Shown: positions 1-11,860, counted from the first letter of the stretch. The stretch is 64,000 nt of DNA from Nelumbo lutea (GCA_022828595.1 JAKGHH010000008.1:22746378-22810377), one strand, 5' to 3'. The notes: generated from the sequence alone by a model not told the origin. Numbers and translations: made by a program.

Positions 1-360
1 TTTCTTTCCTAGGGTTTCTATCGTTCCTTCTTTTCTTTCTAATAATTCCTTAACTTTCGAGAAGGCTGCTCGGAAGAAAGCGAGATATTCAGGTCAACAT
101 CGGGGGGTTTGTCGACAACGAGAACGAGACGAGAGGCTCTTCGAGGAAGAGACCCACAAAAAATCTTCCACAGCGGGAACAAATCATGAGAGAGAGAGGA
201 AAGAGAATGAGAGAAAGGACGGAGAGTAGAGAGAGAAAGGGCTTAGAACACGGCTTCTGCCCTTCCCTGCTCCAATCGACATTAAAAAGGTAGAAAAAAT
301 AAATCAAACTTTGATAAAATAGAGGAGAGAGAGGAGGGGAGGGAGTGTGTGTAGGGACCA
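1..360 (-). promoter_or_regulatory. Possible promoter/5' leader of a minus-strand gene leaving the left edge
   Basis: Read on the minus strand, about 180-300 is a CT-rich tract (runs of TCTC and CTTT) of the kind common in plant 5' leaders. It is followed by an ATG at about 186 that opens a short frame. A telo-box-like AAACCCTAG lies at the extreme left (about 10-18, minus strand), a motif often found near plant transcription starts. No gene body is visible because the window ends here. It could equally be low-complexity intergenic DNA. Confidence 0.22.
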
Positions 361-1077
361 AATCATAATTTTTGAAAATAAAGAAAACAATAATTGTAAG
401 TGGGGCCCTCCGTTCATAGGTCAGTTGAGAAGAAACGTGGCCGACTGCGAGACGTGCGTGAGTCTGATTTTTTTTATTTTTCCTTTTTCCTTTTACAGAT
501 ACAGTGTTTCTGTCTGAGAGGGTGCATTACGAAAATGTGGCTTACTTTTTCTATAATAGCGGAGAATGTCCTGGATAATTTTAGGTGTCTGAGGGTGTTT
601 GGTTGTGCGGATTGAGTTGTCCCGTCAATGGATCAAGGTGTGAAACTTGTTTCTTCTTGGCAGGAAGAAAAGGTGGGAAAACTGTGGCAGCCTTGGCCAT
701 GGCCGTCGGTGGAAACCGTGGAATAGACGTTTTAAGAGATGCTCACATTAGACATGATCGAAAGAGGGAAAGAAACACGTTACACGTGCGTGAAAGATAG
801 TATCACCTGACAATCAAATATATTCCAACACATAATCTAATACCGCACATCTCACCTGACAATCAAATATATTCCAACACATAATCTAATACCTGCTGAA
901 CTAGAGATCGGAACTCCTGAATTTGTAACTAAGAATTTCTTAACAATATTGGGTTCGGAAGTTCCAGAGCTTTCATTGGGTGGATTTTATTTAAAACGGA
1001 AACCCTACATGGGGTTATATGCATAGGGGCGTTAAAAGGGGCATTATCACTTCATTTGTCCTATTTGAATTGAGTAA
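361..1077. other. Intergenic stretch without a recognisable gene
   Basis: Short open frames in this interval have no recognisable domain or gene structure. The only clear structure is the direct repeat listed separately at 804-893. The stretch ends where Ty3/gypsy polyprotein homology begins. Confidence 0.5.
804..893. repeat. Tandem direct repeat, 2 copies of 41 bp, 49-bp period
   Basis: The segment 804-844, starting CACCTGACAATC, is repeated at 853-893 with no differences that I can see. Only 8 bp separate the copies. Near-perfect identity suggests a recent local duplication. No function is evident. Confidence 0.85.
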
Positions 1078-3152
1078 GATTTCTGCCCATATTTTCAGGC
1101 TCACATCATCATCGTCTTGACTGTTAAATTTCTAAAGCAAGTCTTACTCAAGCTCGATGTTTCCAATCATTTGACGAAGTGGCCCATCGAGCTCAGCGAG
1201 TACAACCTCCAATATAAGCCACGAACTGCTATTAAGGCCCAAGTCTTAGCAGATTTTATCGTCGAGTGCACATTCAGCCTCGAAGCCCCTGGGCCGGTTG
1301 AGCCCGAGATCCCTAGTTTGGGTGAGCCCGGAGCTCCCAAGCCAGTAGAGTATGAACCCCATGAAGCAGCAGTCAGTGTGGCATCTCTCCTGGTTAGGCC
1401 AAACGCGAACTGGGATGAGGAGCCCTGGATCCTTCACGTAGATGGCTCATCGAACCAGCAAGGCAGCAGGGCTAGAATAGTCCTACGCGACCCGGGTGGC
1501 ACGATATTGGAATATGCACTACGCTTTGAGTTCGCGACATCCAACAACGAGGCGAAGTATGAGGCACCGATAACCGGGCTGAACCTAGCGCAAAAGGTAA
1601 GAGCAATGCACATAGTTATCTGCAGTGATTCCCAGCTCGTGGTCAACTAGGTTACAGGCGAATACGAAGCACGCGAGCTCTCTATGATCGCATACTTGGT
1701 GAAAGTAAAAGAGGTTCTGCTTAACTTCCAGTCACAGTTCATCAGGCAAATCCCGAGGTCAGAGAACACTGAGGCTGACGCCCTGTCTCGGTTAAGCAAC
1801 ACGAGTCACAACACCATGAGAACCGTGTACATAGAGAACTTACCTTAGCCTAGCATTCTCGATGGGGCAAAGGAGGTCGCTCTCGTCCTTGAAGCAGAGT
1901 CGAGCTGGATCGACCCACTCGCAAGCTTCTTGCTAGATGGAACCCTCCCTATGGACCACAATGCAGCCACGAGGGTGCAGCGCCAGGCAACCAAATACGT
2001 CATAATAGACGAACGGTTGTACCGACGGTCCTACACACTCCCCTACCTGCGTTGCTTGCAACTTCCCGAAACTGAACTCGTACTCCGTGACACTCATGAA
2101 GGTCTGTGCAGCGGACACCTAGGGGGCAGAGCCCTCGCCCAAAAGACACTTCGACAAGGATACTACTGGCCAACGATGGAGGCAGAAGCTGTCCAGCTCG
2201 TTAGAAAATGCAACAAGTGTCAGAAGCACGCCAATATCCACCATCAGCCAGCTTCCAACCTCAAGTATCTCACCAGTCCATGGCCCTTTGCACTGGGGCA
2301 TCAACCTCCTGGGGTCATTCCCGCCAGCAACAGGTGGGAGAAAGTTCTTAGTGGTGGTAGTAGATTACTTCACAAAATGGATAGAAGCTGAACCTCTAGC
2401 AACAGTTACAGCCCGAAACATACATAACTTCTTTTGGAAGAACATAGTATGTCGCTTCGGGCTACCTTGGGTACTGATCTCCGACAACGACAAATAGTTC
2501 AAAGATATCAAGTTCCAAGAATGGTGCTAAGATATGGGAATTCTCTAGAACTTCACATCAGTCGCACACCCGCAAACAAACGGTCAGATAGAAGTAATGA
2601 ACAGAGCCATCCTCCGCGGACTGAAAGCACGACTAGACCGAGCTAAAGGGTTGTGGGTGGACGAGCTATCAAGTGTTCTATGGGCTCACCGAACTACGGA
2701 AAAAACCCCCACGGGAGAGACCCCCTTTAACCTCACCTACGACACTAAAGCGGTAATCCTGACAAAAATCAAAATACCTACACTGCAACTAGAAGCATAC
2801 GACGATCAGACAAACGAAGACAAGTTACACACTAACCTCGACCTACTGGATGAGGTAAGAGACCTCGCGCATAATCCAGACAGCGGCCTACCAGCAAAAA
2901 GTAGCTCGGTACTACAATGCCAGAGTAAAAAAGCGGAGCTTCCGCGTCAGCGACTTGGTTCTCCGTAAGATCATGGTGCTCGAACCTGGCGTGGGCAAAT
3001 TTGGACCAAATTGGGAAGGGCCCTACAGAGTAAAGAGAGCGCTCGAGGGGCATACAAGCTCAAAACCTTAGAGGGCAAACAAGTACCCCGAGCGTGGAAC
3101 ATCATCAACTTAAAGCGATACTACCTATACATCACCAAGCGAAGTAGACAAA
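1078..3152 (+). pseudogene. Gypsy pol remnant: RT end, RNase H, integrase
   Basis: In order: the end of the RT/RNase H palm region (through LADFIVEC, about 1240-1270); an RNase H domain with the acidic motifs HVDGSS, NNEAKYEA and CSDSQ (about 1434-1640); the zinc-binding HHCC integrase head (about 2095-2230, with H...H and CNKCQ); and the integrase core (DYFTKW about 2364, ISDN about 2479, later WAHRTT). A C-terminal segment (about 2900-3140) matches the usual VLRK...GPNWEGPY...LEG...NLKRYY pattern. Stops interrupt it after LVVN (1648), near 1846 and after DNDK (2494). Frame changes near 2280-2300, 2500-2600 and 2870-2990 also break it. In life it would have replicated and inserted the element; this copy cannot. 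Three of the stops look like CAG-to-TAG changes. Confidence 0.85.
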
Positions 3153-3472
3153 ATCGCTACCAGAGCCTAAGGACTTGGATACCGAGCTAACGAAGGAACC
3201 TCGACATAGGCAAGCAAAGAAAAGTGTTAGCCAAAGGCTCAGACGAAGCAGAAACAACGAACTAATAGAGACATCGGCATCTCGGAGACTAAGTATTAAA
3301 CATCAAAACAGGTCGTGGGAATGCAGTAACCCGGGCAAGAAACAGATCGGGCATATGGTCAATTCGGAAAATACGGTCAGTTCAGGAGAAAGAACAACCA
3401 ACACTTAACCAAAACAAAAGTCATTCCATTTCAAAATAAGGGAGTGTACATTTCGAAAAAAAAATTTACAAG

Positions 3473-5470
3473 CCCGGAGCTACTTCATTATCAGAAGCCA
3501 CTTCAACGATACCCGAAGGTCCTGCCTCACCCTCGGAATCTAGCTCACCATCAGCAACATTGCCCATCTCCTAAGTTATGCGCGAAGTGGATATGGCACT
3601 GATATCGAGCTCGGGATACGTGTTCCGGATCATCCACCGGCTCAGTTTAAAACCCCTTCTGTACGAGTCCACCATCAGGTCATCAAAGCGCGGCGAGGCA
3701 ATGTACTCATCGACGACCTTCTTCTTGGCATCTTCGATGCCTTGAGAAAAGATTTACGTCCTCTCCCTAATATCCTCCTAAAGGTATTCAACCTGATGCT
3801 GCATATCCAGCCTCAGGTCCGCCATGTGCTTCACCACTATTCCCATGGCCTCGGCATTTCTCTGAGACCTCGCCTACCTGGTCTGTGCAATGTGAGTAGC
3901 CGCCTCAGCAGCTCGGGATGTCATCTCGGCAACACGGAGAGCCTCTTCAGTAGCTCGCGCCTGCCTCGAGCTCCTTTCCACCTAGGCCGCCAAGGCATGG
4001 ATAGAAGAGTTCGCCTACCAAAAGGAAAGAACAAGTGATCAGAACGACAACAAGAGGGATAAAAGTAAAAGAGCTCGACAAAAAATCTGACTCACCACCA
4101 TGGCATGAGTGGCAGCATGACAGGCCACCTAGTTCAAAGGAAGATCGGTCCACGCCGCGACCTCCTCAGGGAAGGTGGCCTCCCTACTCTTTTGAAGAGC
4201 GTAGTTCGGAGACAACACGCTCCTGAATTCCCCTTGGGCTTCCTAGCCTGAGGGTCCATCTCGCGTATAAGTGGACCCAGAGTAAGCGAGAGCACCAGAG
4301 TAGGCGGGAGACCCCATGTAAGTAGTCTCGGCATAAGGGGCCCCTGGCGCTTCTTGCATTGGAGTCGCCTCGGGCTCCCTGGGCAGATCCTCTGACAGGT
4401 AGTCTGGTACCTCAGGCTCCGCATCTTGGGGTAGCCGGGCACGAGTTCGTTTGGTGACTCGCTTCCTCCTCTTCATGCCTTGAAACAGGTGCCCACCACG
4501 AGTCCTTTCTGAGTCCATCACACATGTAAAAAAGAGTTTGGTATCAGAAAAAACAAAAGAACAAAGCAAAACAAGAAACCTCTGAGTAAGGAACATACCC
4601 GAACTCAGGCCGGCCGCAATGAGCTTGGCCTCCATTAGATACTGATGACATTTTAGCCCAAGTTGTGCCCATTGCCTGAGGCCCTTCACCGTTTCTTTAT
4701 CAAGCGTAACACCGGAGTCAGGGGTGGCCATCCCCCACCTGGTCTGAAATGGCCACCCCAGTACACTTCGCACCCCGAAGTAGTCCCGCTTCCACATCGG
4801 GACCTTGTTGGAAAGTTCATGTAAAAGCTTAAAACCTAGGCGAGGAGACAACTAATACGCCCACCTACGCCCGGGAAGCGGACCCGCTTGCTTCTTAAGC
4901 ATTAAAATGGAAGAGAAGATCTCCAAGTCTAAAAGAAAACCTTGTTCGCAAAATAGAGAGATTGTCCCCACCAAGTTACGAATGGAGTTCGGATGAAGCT
5001 GGCCGACAGTAATGCCGAAGTGGTTCATGACCTCGACAAAAAGAGGGGGAAAAGGCAAGCGCAACCCCGCAGCGAACTACTCCCGGAATATCACGATCTC
5101 ATCAGGACCGTGCTCCCAAGGGAAACTGCCTGAAGGTATGAAGTAGGCATACTCCCCAAGCAAGTTGTAATAGGTAATAAGGGATTGGAGCCCCTTAGGC
5201 GTCATGGTCGAGGGACCAAACTTGTCTAACGTCTGACCTCGACGAGAGGTGGACGCCAAACTACCCGAGGCGACTCGGCCTACGGGTTCAAGCTCTTCCT
5301 CGAGATCTACCTCCGGTTCGCTAGGACCACCAGGGGATGCAACTCGGTTCATAGAACCTACATCTGACCCACTTGAAGAACCGTCTGAGCTATCCAACCT
5401 ACACATCGAGGAGAAAAGATGGATTCCAGGAAAGTACTCACTCGGAAAAAGGCTTGAATAGACTACGAGA
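3473..5470 (-). pseudogene. Antisense gypsy-linked gene (PF04195, putative gypsy type transposon)
   Basis: Read on the minus strand, an acidic Ser-rich N-terminus (about 5406-5240) leads to a conserved domain with the pattern RLPFPPLF...HFGI...QLHPNSIRNLVG...CE (about 5064-4960). It continues as LPGRRWAY, PRLGFKLLHEL, KVPMWKRDYF. A charged, coiled-coil-like C-terminal part (about 3980-3700) and an acidic tail (SPRFDDL...RRGFK, about 3700-3480) follow. This is the domain order of the PF04195 family carried in reverse orientation by plant gypsy elements; its biochemical role is unknown to me. It is split by stops (for example after RRWAY at about 4849) and probably by introns: a GTATGT-like donor near 4600 and an acceptor near 4515. 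Both the stops and the frame changes argue that this copy is dead. Confidence 0.7.
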
Positions 5471-5585
5471 ACTGGAACATGAGCTAAAATCCTGAGAGCG
5501 AACTAAAAGCCTAGACACGAGCTGAAACTTGGACGCGAGCTCAAGAAGCAAAGCGCATAAGTGACAAAGCGACCGGGGTCCCCTA

Positions 5586-5594
5586 CTATTTATA
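5586..5594 (-). promoter_or_regulatory. TATA box of the antisense gypsy gene
   Basis: On the minus strand the sequence reads TATAAATAG. It lies about 120-190 bp upstream of the antisense coding region, a sensible distance for a leader. This suggests the reverse gene had its own promoter and did not rely on the LTR. Confidence 0.5.
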
Positions 5595-5691
5595 CCCACA
5601 GTGACCAAGAACCAATAGCGCATATCAAAGTCAACCCAACGCCCCACAGTCGCACTAACCACACGTCCCCTGAGACCGAGATGCGATTGGC

Positions 5692-5790
5692 GCACGTCTT
5701 TCTGAAACTGATAGAACGACGGTGCACGTCTTTCTAAAACTGACAGAACACCAGTGCACGTCTCCTCGTATTAAAAGTGGTAGCGGCACG
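5692..5790. repeat. Tandem repeat, about 3 units of 32 bp
   Basis: Units begin GCACGTCT at 5692, 5724 and 5756, with a partial fourth near 5786. Each contains an ACTGA(T/C)AGAAC core that degrades towards the right. It sits just upstream of the antisense promoter, inside the gypsy element. Confidence 0.75.
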
Positions 5791-6364
5791 TTTTTTCAAA
5801 TTTGAAAAGACCCACTGTCACGTCTCCCAAGCGGCGCGCTTTTTGAAATTTGAAATAAGCGTGCGCCGCCACGCCTGTCAGCATTTTTAGACAGATTGTC
5901 GCGCTTCCCGTCTCTTTGGCGCTTGAGAAACCCAAAAAAATCCTGACGAATGCGCACTTCGCGCCATTAGTCAAACGGTTTGAAATACGGGACAAATCCA
6001 CCCGCCACCTCGCGAACTCCCCTCGCCAGGGCAAGTCTCTTAGCGCATAAGTGACAAAGCAACAGCTCGGCACAATAGCGCGCCCGAGGCGTGAACTCCG
6101 AAAGGAGGTGCTAGCAGTCCAAACTCCCTACGAAGAGCCCAAACTCCCTGCAAGGAGCCCGAGTTCTCCCTTAGGCCCCAAACCTTACAAACACAAAGGG
6201 CAATAACCCGAACTGGCCTGCCCCATGGCAGTTCGGGACACACCTCTATCCGAACTCAAGACTTCACCTCGCTCACCACTCCAACACTTCGCCTCTAGGA
6301 TGCCAAACTGGACAATCGTACCATGCTTGACACTAAGGAAGACTGTATCCAAGGGTGGCGCACC

Positions 6365-6789
6365 TGATTGACTTGGGATTTGACGCTTGACCGTCGCACT
6401 TCAAACGGCCACTTGCTGCCGCCACCTGCCACCGCCATCTCCAATTACAGAGACGGCTCCGACAAGGAGCAGTGGCAGTTCTATCCCGGCAGAGGGGATG
6501 ACACCCGAATTGGCAGAAGCATAAAAAGTAATCATACCCAACCTGATAGAAGCCTCAGAGTGAGTGCGCGAAGTGGTTATAAAAGGCTCCCTACCCCCCA
6601 AGAACAAGGTATGTGAACTTTGCACTATCTGGTTTTATCTTGCCTTTGAGAGAATACTAACTTGAGCTTCGAAGAAATCTCACCGGGTTCCCCCCGGAGT
6701 TCCCTCATCTTCTCCGTTTCAGTTTCCCTGTAGCTCCGTTCAGAGGCAAGGCCGTTGACAGCTAGGACCAGCCAGATTGCGCACCATCA
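6365..6789 (+). repeat. Candidate 3' LTR of the gypsy element
   Basis: It begins TGATTGACTTGG after a degenerate purine-rich tract (AAGGGTGGCG, about 6350) and ends GCACCATCA at 6789, so it has TG...CA ends. A TATA box lies at 6578-6586 and a downstream region reads ACTAACTTGAGCTTCGAAG, very like the R/U5 part of the LTRs at 16715, 19515 and 27752. The right end is well supported by that resemblance. The left end is my best choice among TG dinucleotides and could be wrong. Confidence 0.5.
6578..6586 (+). promoter_or_regulatory. LTR TATA box
   Basis: TATAAAAGG in the candidate 3' LTR, followed by a C-rich tract. Its position relative to the CTAACTT(A/G)AGC motif matches the other LTRs in the window. 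Confidence 0.55.
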
Positions 6790-6853
6790 ACTATGATATA
6801 AAAAGAATGATATTTGAAAAACTGATAATCAATCAACCAATCAATCCTGATAT

Positions 6854-7274
6854 TAGAGGTGCAAACCGGGCCATATTGAGTTGGGTTTTCGGGTTAGGTT
6901 GAGTTTGGGTTTATCTCACTTCTCTCTACTTCTCTTCATGTCATATGTTCTTATTTCCAAGACTCATGGTTTAATAAAATTTTACATTGAAACTTAAAAT
7001 TATTGACATATACACTAATACACATTCATACACATAACATATATACATTAAAGGATATATAATTGTATATATACGCATGCATGCATTCATATTTAATTAT
7101 ATATAGAAGTATTTACATACATAAATACATGTTGATATGATAATCACACATACAAATATGAAGTTGAGTCAAGTTTGGGATGGTAAGGCCTCAACCCTAA
7201 CCCAACCCAACCCGAAATTAAATCAGGTTCATACTTTTTAGTTTAACCCTAACCTGAGCTTCTACTCAACCCTA
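6854..7274. mobile_element. hAT-like MITE remnant (weak)
   Basis: The segment starts TAGAGGTGCAAACCGGGCC, contains AT-rich sequence, and ends with inverted GGGTT-type motifs (AACCCTAACC...CAACCCTA). The left end resembles the TAGGGGTGCAAA ends of the element at 29932. No clean 8-bp target duplication was found, so the limits are uncertain. Confidence 0.3.
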
Positions 7275-10057
7275 GTATTCATGAAAACTTAAATGGGAAA
7301 GGGTATGCCTGGTAAAAGATTCTTCTTATATATATTATATTACCCTTTTGACATCATAGAAATTGTCAGTATTGTATAAAGTATTTTGTATTAGAACATT
7401 TCACCCTTTATTCAAAACATTTACAATGCGCCCCATCACTAAGGCCAAAAAGGTGATGCCATAGCTAGTGTGGTGGTATTTCGATGTCTATGTTTCTATA
7501 TTTTCTAGATTTAGTTGCTGATATGAGCCAAGATATTATCTTTCCTATTTGCATGACTTGTGTTGCATACTACAAAAAAACATTTTGTCATGATCTCCTC
7601 AATCAATGCCTGTTCCATCCAATGAGCGATTTTTAATTAGACTTTTTGGCTGTGGAAAAACTTGATCCAGCTTTGCCCATCCCTTCACCTATTCTAGCCC
7701 TTGTGCTTTGTATCTTTGGCCTATTACTGCATTAAAATTACCATTAATTAAGATCCAATATCATAAAGCCAATTCAAGCTTGTTCCTTCTATACATGCAA
7801 TGACTAGTGCGATATACAGGGTGTTATTTAAAAATGTGTTTTTAAGGGAAAAAAATGAAGTAATAATGATTTACTAATTTTTTATATATTTCTAATTATT
7901 TACATATAAAATAGTATAAAATTATTTTATTTTTTAGTTATTGAGCTTCAAACTTATTTCTTTTTTATATAGCTTATATGTTATGAGAATTACATAAACC
8001 AATTGCTTGGCATGAGAACCAACTGGTAGTGGCTTAGTTGATAGGTTCTCTAGCCAATTGTAGTAGACCTAGGATCACATCTTGTTGCCATTAGGGCTAG
8101 GGGATTAAGGGTTTGGGGATGGGCTACCCCCATTGTGTAGCCCAACAAAGATAACCAAAGGCACATGTTAAGTGCTTTCCTACTACATTTTATTTTGAAC
8201 AAGAACAACCAATGAATAAGAAGAAGATTGATTCACCCCCATATAATGGTGGGAAATTTGGGTTTTGACATTAGTATGGCTAAGCTAGGGCTCATATTTA
8301 AGTTGGCCGTTAACCTAACCTAATGCATCTAATTTACACCCCTACTCGAGAGAGCCATAAGGGATAATGAGAGATTTAAGAGGAAAAGAGGGATTCAATG
8401 GGATGAGAGATGTCATGAGGCTTTTAATTTTTTACTTGTTATATTTTTAATGATTTTATCACACGTGTGGAAAAGCAAGGGAGTAGATACATGTGAGCTC
8501 TATGGTGAGGGAACCCCTCATCTCCCCTCTTTCCTCTTTCTAGTATATACCAACGGTGACCTGTGTGATGCACAAGCTGCTATTTCAAAAGGCATTTTTA
8601 AGGGAAAAAAATGAAGCAATAATAGTTCACCAAAGCTTAGTAGGTTTGGGTTTACCTCAATCATACCTGTGTCAAAATCATGTTGACCTATTTAACATGA
8701 TTAATAAATGTGTGAATTTTGGATTGACCCACCCAACTTGAAAAGTGACTTGTTTATGACCCAATGTTTCAAGTGCCATGCATGTATATTTGGTTGAAAT
8801 ACTATTATGGTAATTAAGAATGACATTAAATGGTTTTCTAAATTTAGATAGGTAATGTATGATTGAATGTTTACAATTTAAGCAGGTTAGTCATGTTGAT
8901 TACAAGTTAATTCGGGTTGTTGATGTTATTAGTATAGAATTAAATATGTTAATCATGTTAATTTGGGTTATTTAAGCTGTGTCTTATTATGCCCATGTAA
9001 TAAAAAAGTCATGTACATATTTGAAAATTTAACGCAATTAAATAATCATGTCATGTTGATGTTGACCTATATATCTAAATATTCTTACATTGACACACGC
9101 AAACATGACATGTGATCAAGAAGTGTCAATCACATCTTCTCTTTTATTATTAGCCAATGAAAATATTGTTGTTGAAGTTGATACATTTTATTTTCCCCTT
9201 TCCCTCCTTTGTAGTTACAGATTTATTCCCTATGATGCCAAAAAGACTTGATACTTGAAAGGCTTTGACCAATCACAACCCCTTTGAATTTTAATGAAAA
9301 CTCATGTGATTAGTTACCATATTTATGATGCTTGTTGGTTGGTTGTAAGTTTTTCCGGTATCATGTCTTTCCGACATCATAATCAAATTCTACTAAAAGG
9401 GGTGCAAATGGATCAGATCATGATCGATGTGATTTTACCCAAAGTCTAATTCTATATTCTCGAATTCGAATGTCCCCATTTCAGATCTTCATATCAAATA
9501 TTAGGATCCGATCAAACATCGGATAGAATTAGGATCACCCCTATTCGATCCGGGAAGATCCAATCTAATATATATGTTATTTATTTATTTCTATAAATAT
9601 ATATAACATTTAGACATGTTATTTATTTATAAATATATCATTTATATTGTATTTTTATAAATTTGTTATATTATTTATTTTTTTATAAAAAGAATGTATA
9701 TATATGAAAATAATTGAAAAGATACTTGTATTTTTTGCTATTTTTTATTTAAATTGTTATATTTTATTTTTATTTTAATAATTCATTATTTAAAAAAAAA
9801 TCAAATCGGCTCGGATTAGATCCAAATATCCAACTTCCTCATTGGATTCAAATTCAAATCCATGTTTATGAGATCCAATCAGATTTTCGGATCAGATCTA
9901 CAATTAATAGTGTTGGATTGAATTCGGATAACCCTAATTTGTTAGATCCTTGTGTGGGTGGACTTTCACTTTGGGAAGTTTAATAATCACCATATAAGTT
10001 ACATTTATGATGAAAAACCATCTAGTTGGTTAGTTGTAAGTTACCCGATATCATGTC
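7275..10057. other. AT-rich intergenic stretch with old repeats
   Basis: No gene is recognisable. A 30-bp segment (TTTTTAAGGGAAAAAAATGA plus AG(C/T)AATAAT) occurs at 7839-7868 and again at 8594-8623. A block at about 9405-9945 opens with GGGGTGCAAATGGATC and closes with inverted GGATCAGATC motifs, like a GGATC-rich hAT-type MITE, but without a target duplication I could confirm. The segment 9957-10003 (starting GTGGACTTTCACTTTGGG) is repeated at about 10937-10983, beyond the solo LTR. Confidence 0.5.
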
Positions 10058-10902
10058 TGATGCAGCGTGATCCAGGCACTCCTAGCCGGCGGACGCCTGT
10101 TTCCTAGCTAGCGACGGACGGTACTTGAGAAGAGGAAGGTGAAGGATTCACAAGGAGCTTGCCCAGTGGGAATACTCCGATGCTTAAGTTAGAACTCTGA
10201 GAGCTGTAGGAAATGCAAAGAGAGCTGAGAGTGTAGATAGTGCTAGATCAGTTCAATTGCTTCTGCCCCTTGGAAATCGAGGTCCTTAAATACTGGTTGT
10301 TCTATCGAATCGGTCGTAACTGCCACTGGCCCTCTGTCGTAGCCGTTATTCGCCAGGGCTGCGCTGGTAACCATTGTAGGGTACTAGCCCAATCGGATGA
10401 GAGACGTGACCCGGGAAGGACAGACACGTCACCACCTATCGAGAGACGTGGGTGCAGCCCGCTGGGCTGGTAGATACTGTGCCGTCAGTCAAGAGACGTA
10501 GGTGCAATTTGACGGGTATGGTCTTAACAGATAAGGAGCTTCTTGAGGACGCCACATTGCTTAATAGCGAGCTACCTTGTACCGAGCTGCTGGGGCGTCC
10601 CGAGGTGATTCCGCCTGAGGCCTTCGAGGCAGCCTTACCAAAGGGTTGGAGCGAGCTAATTGTCCAAGCTCGCGAGCTGAAATAGCTTGGAGTGTTCCTC
10701 GTCTAGCACACTAGTGAGCTCGAGTTCACTTTGTAGTGAGTTGTTCTGCAGCGAGCTATTTATGTAGCGAGCTGACCCGCGAGGGTTTCAGCGAGCTCAT
10801 TACACTGGGTTGTAATCAGGCTGTCATGCTGAGTTGTTGCTTATGCTGAGTCTTGTCCACGTGTCGCCTGCTTAGGAGGTCGGGTCAATTCACCCTCCAT
10901 CG
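10058..10902 (-). mobile_element. Solo LTR, minus orientation, TSD ATGTC
   Basis: The block is flanked by the 5-bp direct repeat ATGTC (10053-10057 and 10903-10907). It starts TGATGCAG and ends CCATCG, a one-base decay of the CATCA end seen in related LTRs. Read on the minus strand it carries a TATTTAAGG promoter-like motif (about 10285), then CTAACTTAAGCATCGGAG (about 10170), the same R/U5 signature as the LTRs at 16715, 19515 and 27752. No internal region is present, so it is the product of LTR-LTR recombination. GCGAGCT motifs recur about 10670-10800. The reading frames inside it are not genes. Confidence 0.8.
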
Positions 10903-10936
10903 ATGTCTTTCAAAATACTCTTTGTTCCATTGGTGA

Positions 10937-11180
10937 AGGTGGAATTTCACTTTGGGAAGTTAAGTAATCACCATATAAGCTACTTATCCAAAAATATTCT
11001 TGCATAAAATACCATGGCACCAAACATCATGCAATAATGACATACATATTGGATAACATCACCGTTACCACCTAATTTTTGCTCGGCCCCTTCACTCTAC
11101 CTCTTTGGTACTCCAAAAACTTGAAACACAACCAGATAAACTTGAGGCTTCCAAAACCCGAGAAAACCTTCCTTTACCAC
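10937..11180. other. Intergenic stretch next to the solo LTR
   Basis: It begins with the second copy of the 47-bp segment also found at 9957-10003, then ordinary AT-rich sequence. No gene is seen. Confidence 0.45.
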
Positions 11181-11204
11181 AATCCACATGACAAACAAGA
11201 ACCT

Positions 11205-11860
11205 TGATCAGACATCATCCTTAGACTTGAAAAACTGCAACTTAGTTACACATCAACTTTCATGGCTAAACCGCAAAGATCCACCATTCATCATACTAGC
11301 CCCCTTTCTAACGGTCCTGATCCATGCGATATTCAAACTCCAACTCCAAAATCAAATCCAACATATCCATCACCCCAAGACCACTAGGAAATAATCAATT
11401 AGTGAATCCCACCATGAGTCTTCAACAACCAACCTCAAAAACATCAAGATCCCATTCGGGTGGCCCTGAATGATTACCAAGATCGACTTGACTCCTCATA
11501 TCAAAACCATCTACTTGACTCCTCAACTTTCATGATCAGACATCATCCTTAGACTTGGAAAACTGCAACTTAGTTACACATCAACTTTCATGACTAAACC
11601 GCAAAGATCCACCATTCATCATACTAACCCCCTTTCTAACGGTCCTGATCCGTGCGATATTCAAACTCCAACTCCAAAATCAAATCCAACATATCCATCA
11701 CCCCAAGATCACTAGGAAATAATCAATTAGTGAATCCCACCATGAGTCTTCAACAACCAACCTCAAAAACATCAAGATCCCATTCGGGTGGCCCTGAATG
11801 ATTACCAAGATCGACTTGACTCCTCATATCAAAACCATCCACTTGACTCCTCACCCTAAT
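11205..11860. repeat. Tandem duplication, 2 units of 328 bp
   Basis: The segment from 11205 is repeated from 11533 with few substitutions (for example CATGGCTAAACC against CATGACTAAACC, and GATCCATGC against GATCCGTGC). GACATCATCC starts at 11211 and 11539. Open frames here (such as 11188-11394) are not conserved between copies in any telling way. I see no coding signal; it is a recent segmental duplication of intergenic DNA. Confidence 0.85.

Larger units (their letters stand above)
5552..6060. repeat. Direct repeat pair of 19 bp
   Basis: AGCGCATAAGTGACAAAGC occurs at 5552-5570 and again at 6042-6060, 490 bp apart, in the spacer between the antisense gene and the 3' LTR. It may mark a rearrangement or a duplicated regulatory block. 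Confidence 0.7.
1078..6789 (+). mobile_element. 5'-truncated Ty3/gypsy LTR retrotransposon with antisense ORF
   Basis: Homology starts abruptly near 1078 inside the reverse transcriptase/RNase H connection of a plant gypsy polyprotein. It runs through RNase H and integrase (to about 3152), an antisense gene (about 3473-5470), a GC-rich spacer and a candidate 3' LTR ending ...CCATCA at 6789. The 5' LTR, gag, protease and most of the reverse transcriptase are absent. Several in-frame stops and frameshifts show it is dead. The 3' layout (polyprotein, then reverse-oriented gene, then LTR) is known in plant gypsy elements. The downstream flank ACTAT has no matching partner because the 5' end is missing. 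Confidence 0.8.

Noticed and set aside
1..800. Possible 5' LTR of the gypsy element
   Set aside because: No TG...CA block similar to 6365-6789 and no primer-binding-like sequence was found; the polyprotein begins in mid-domain.
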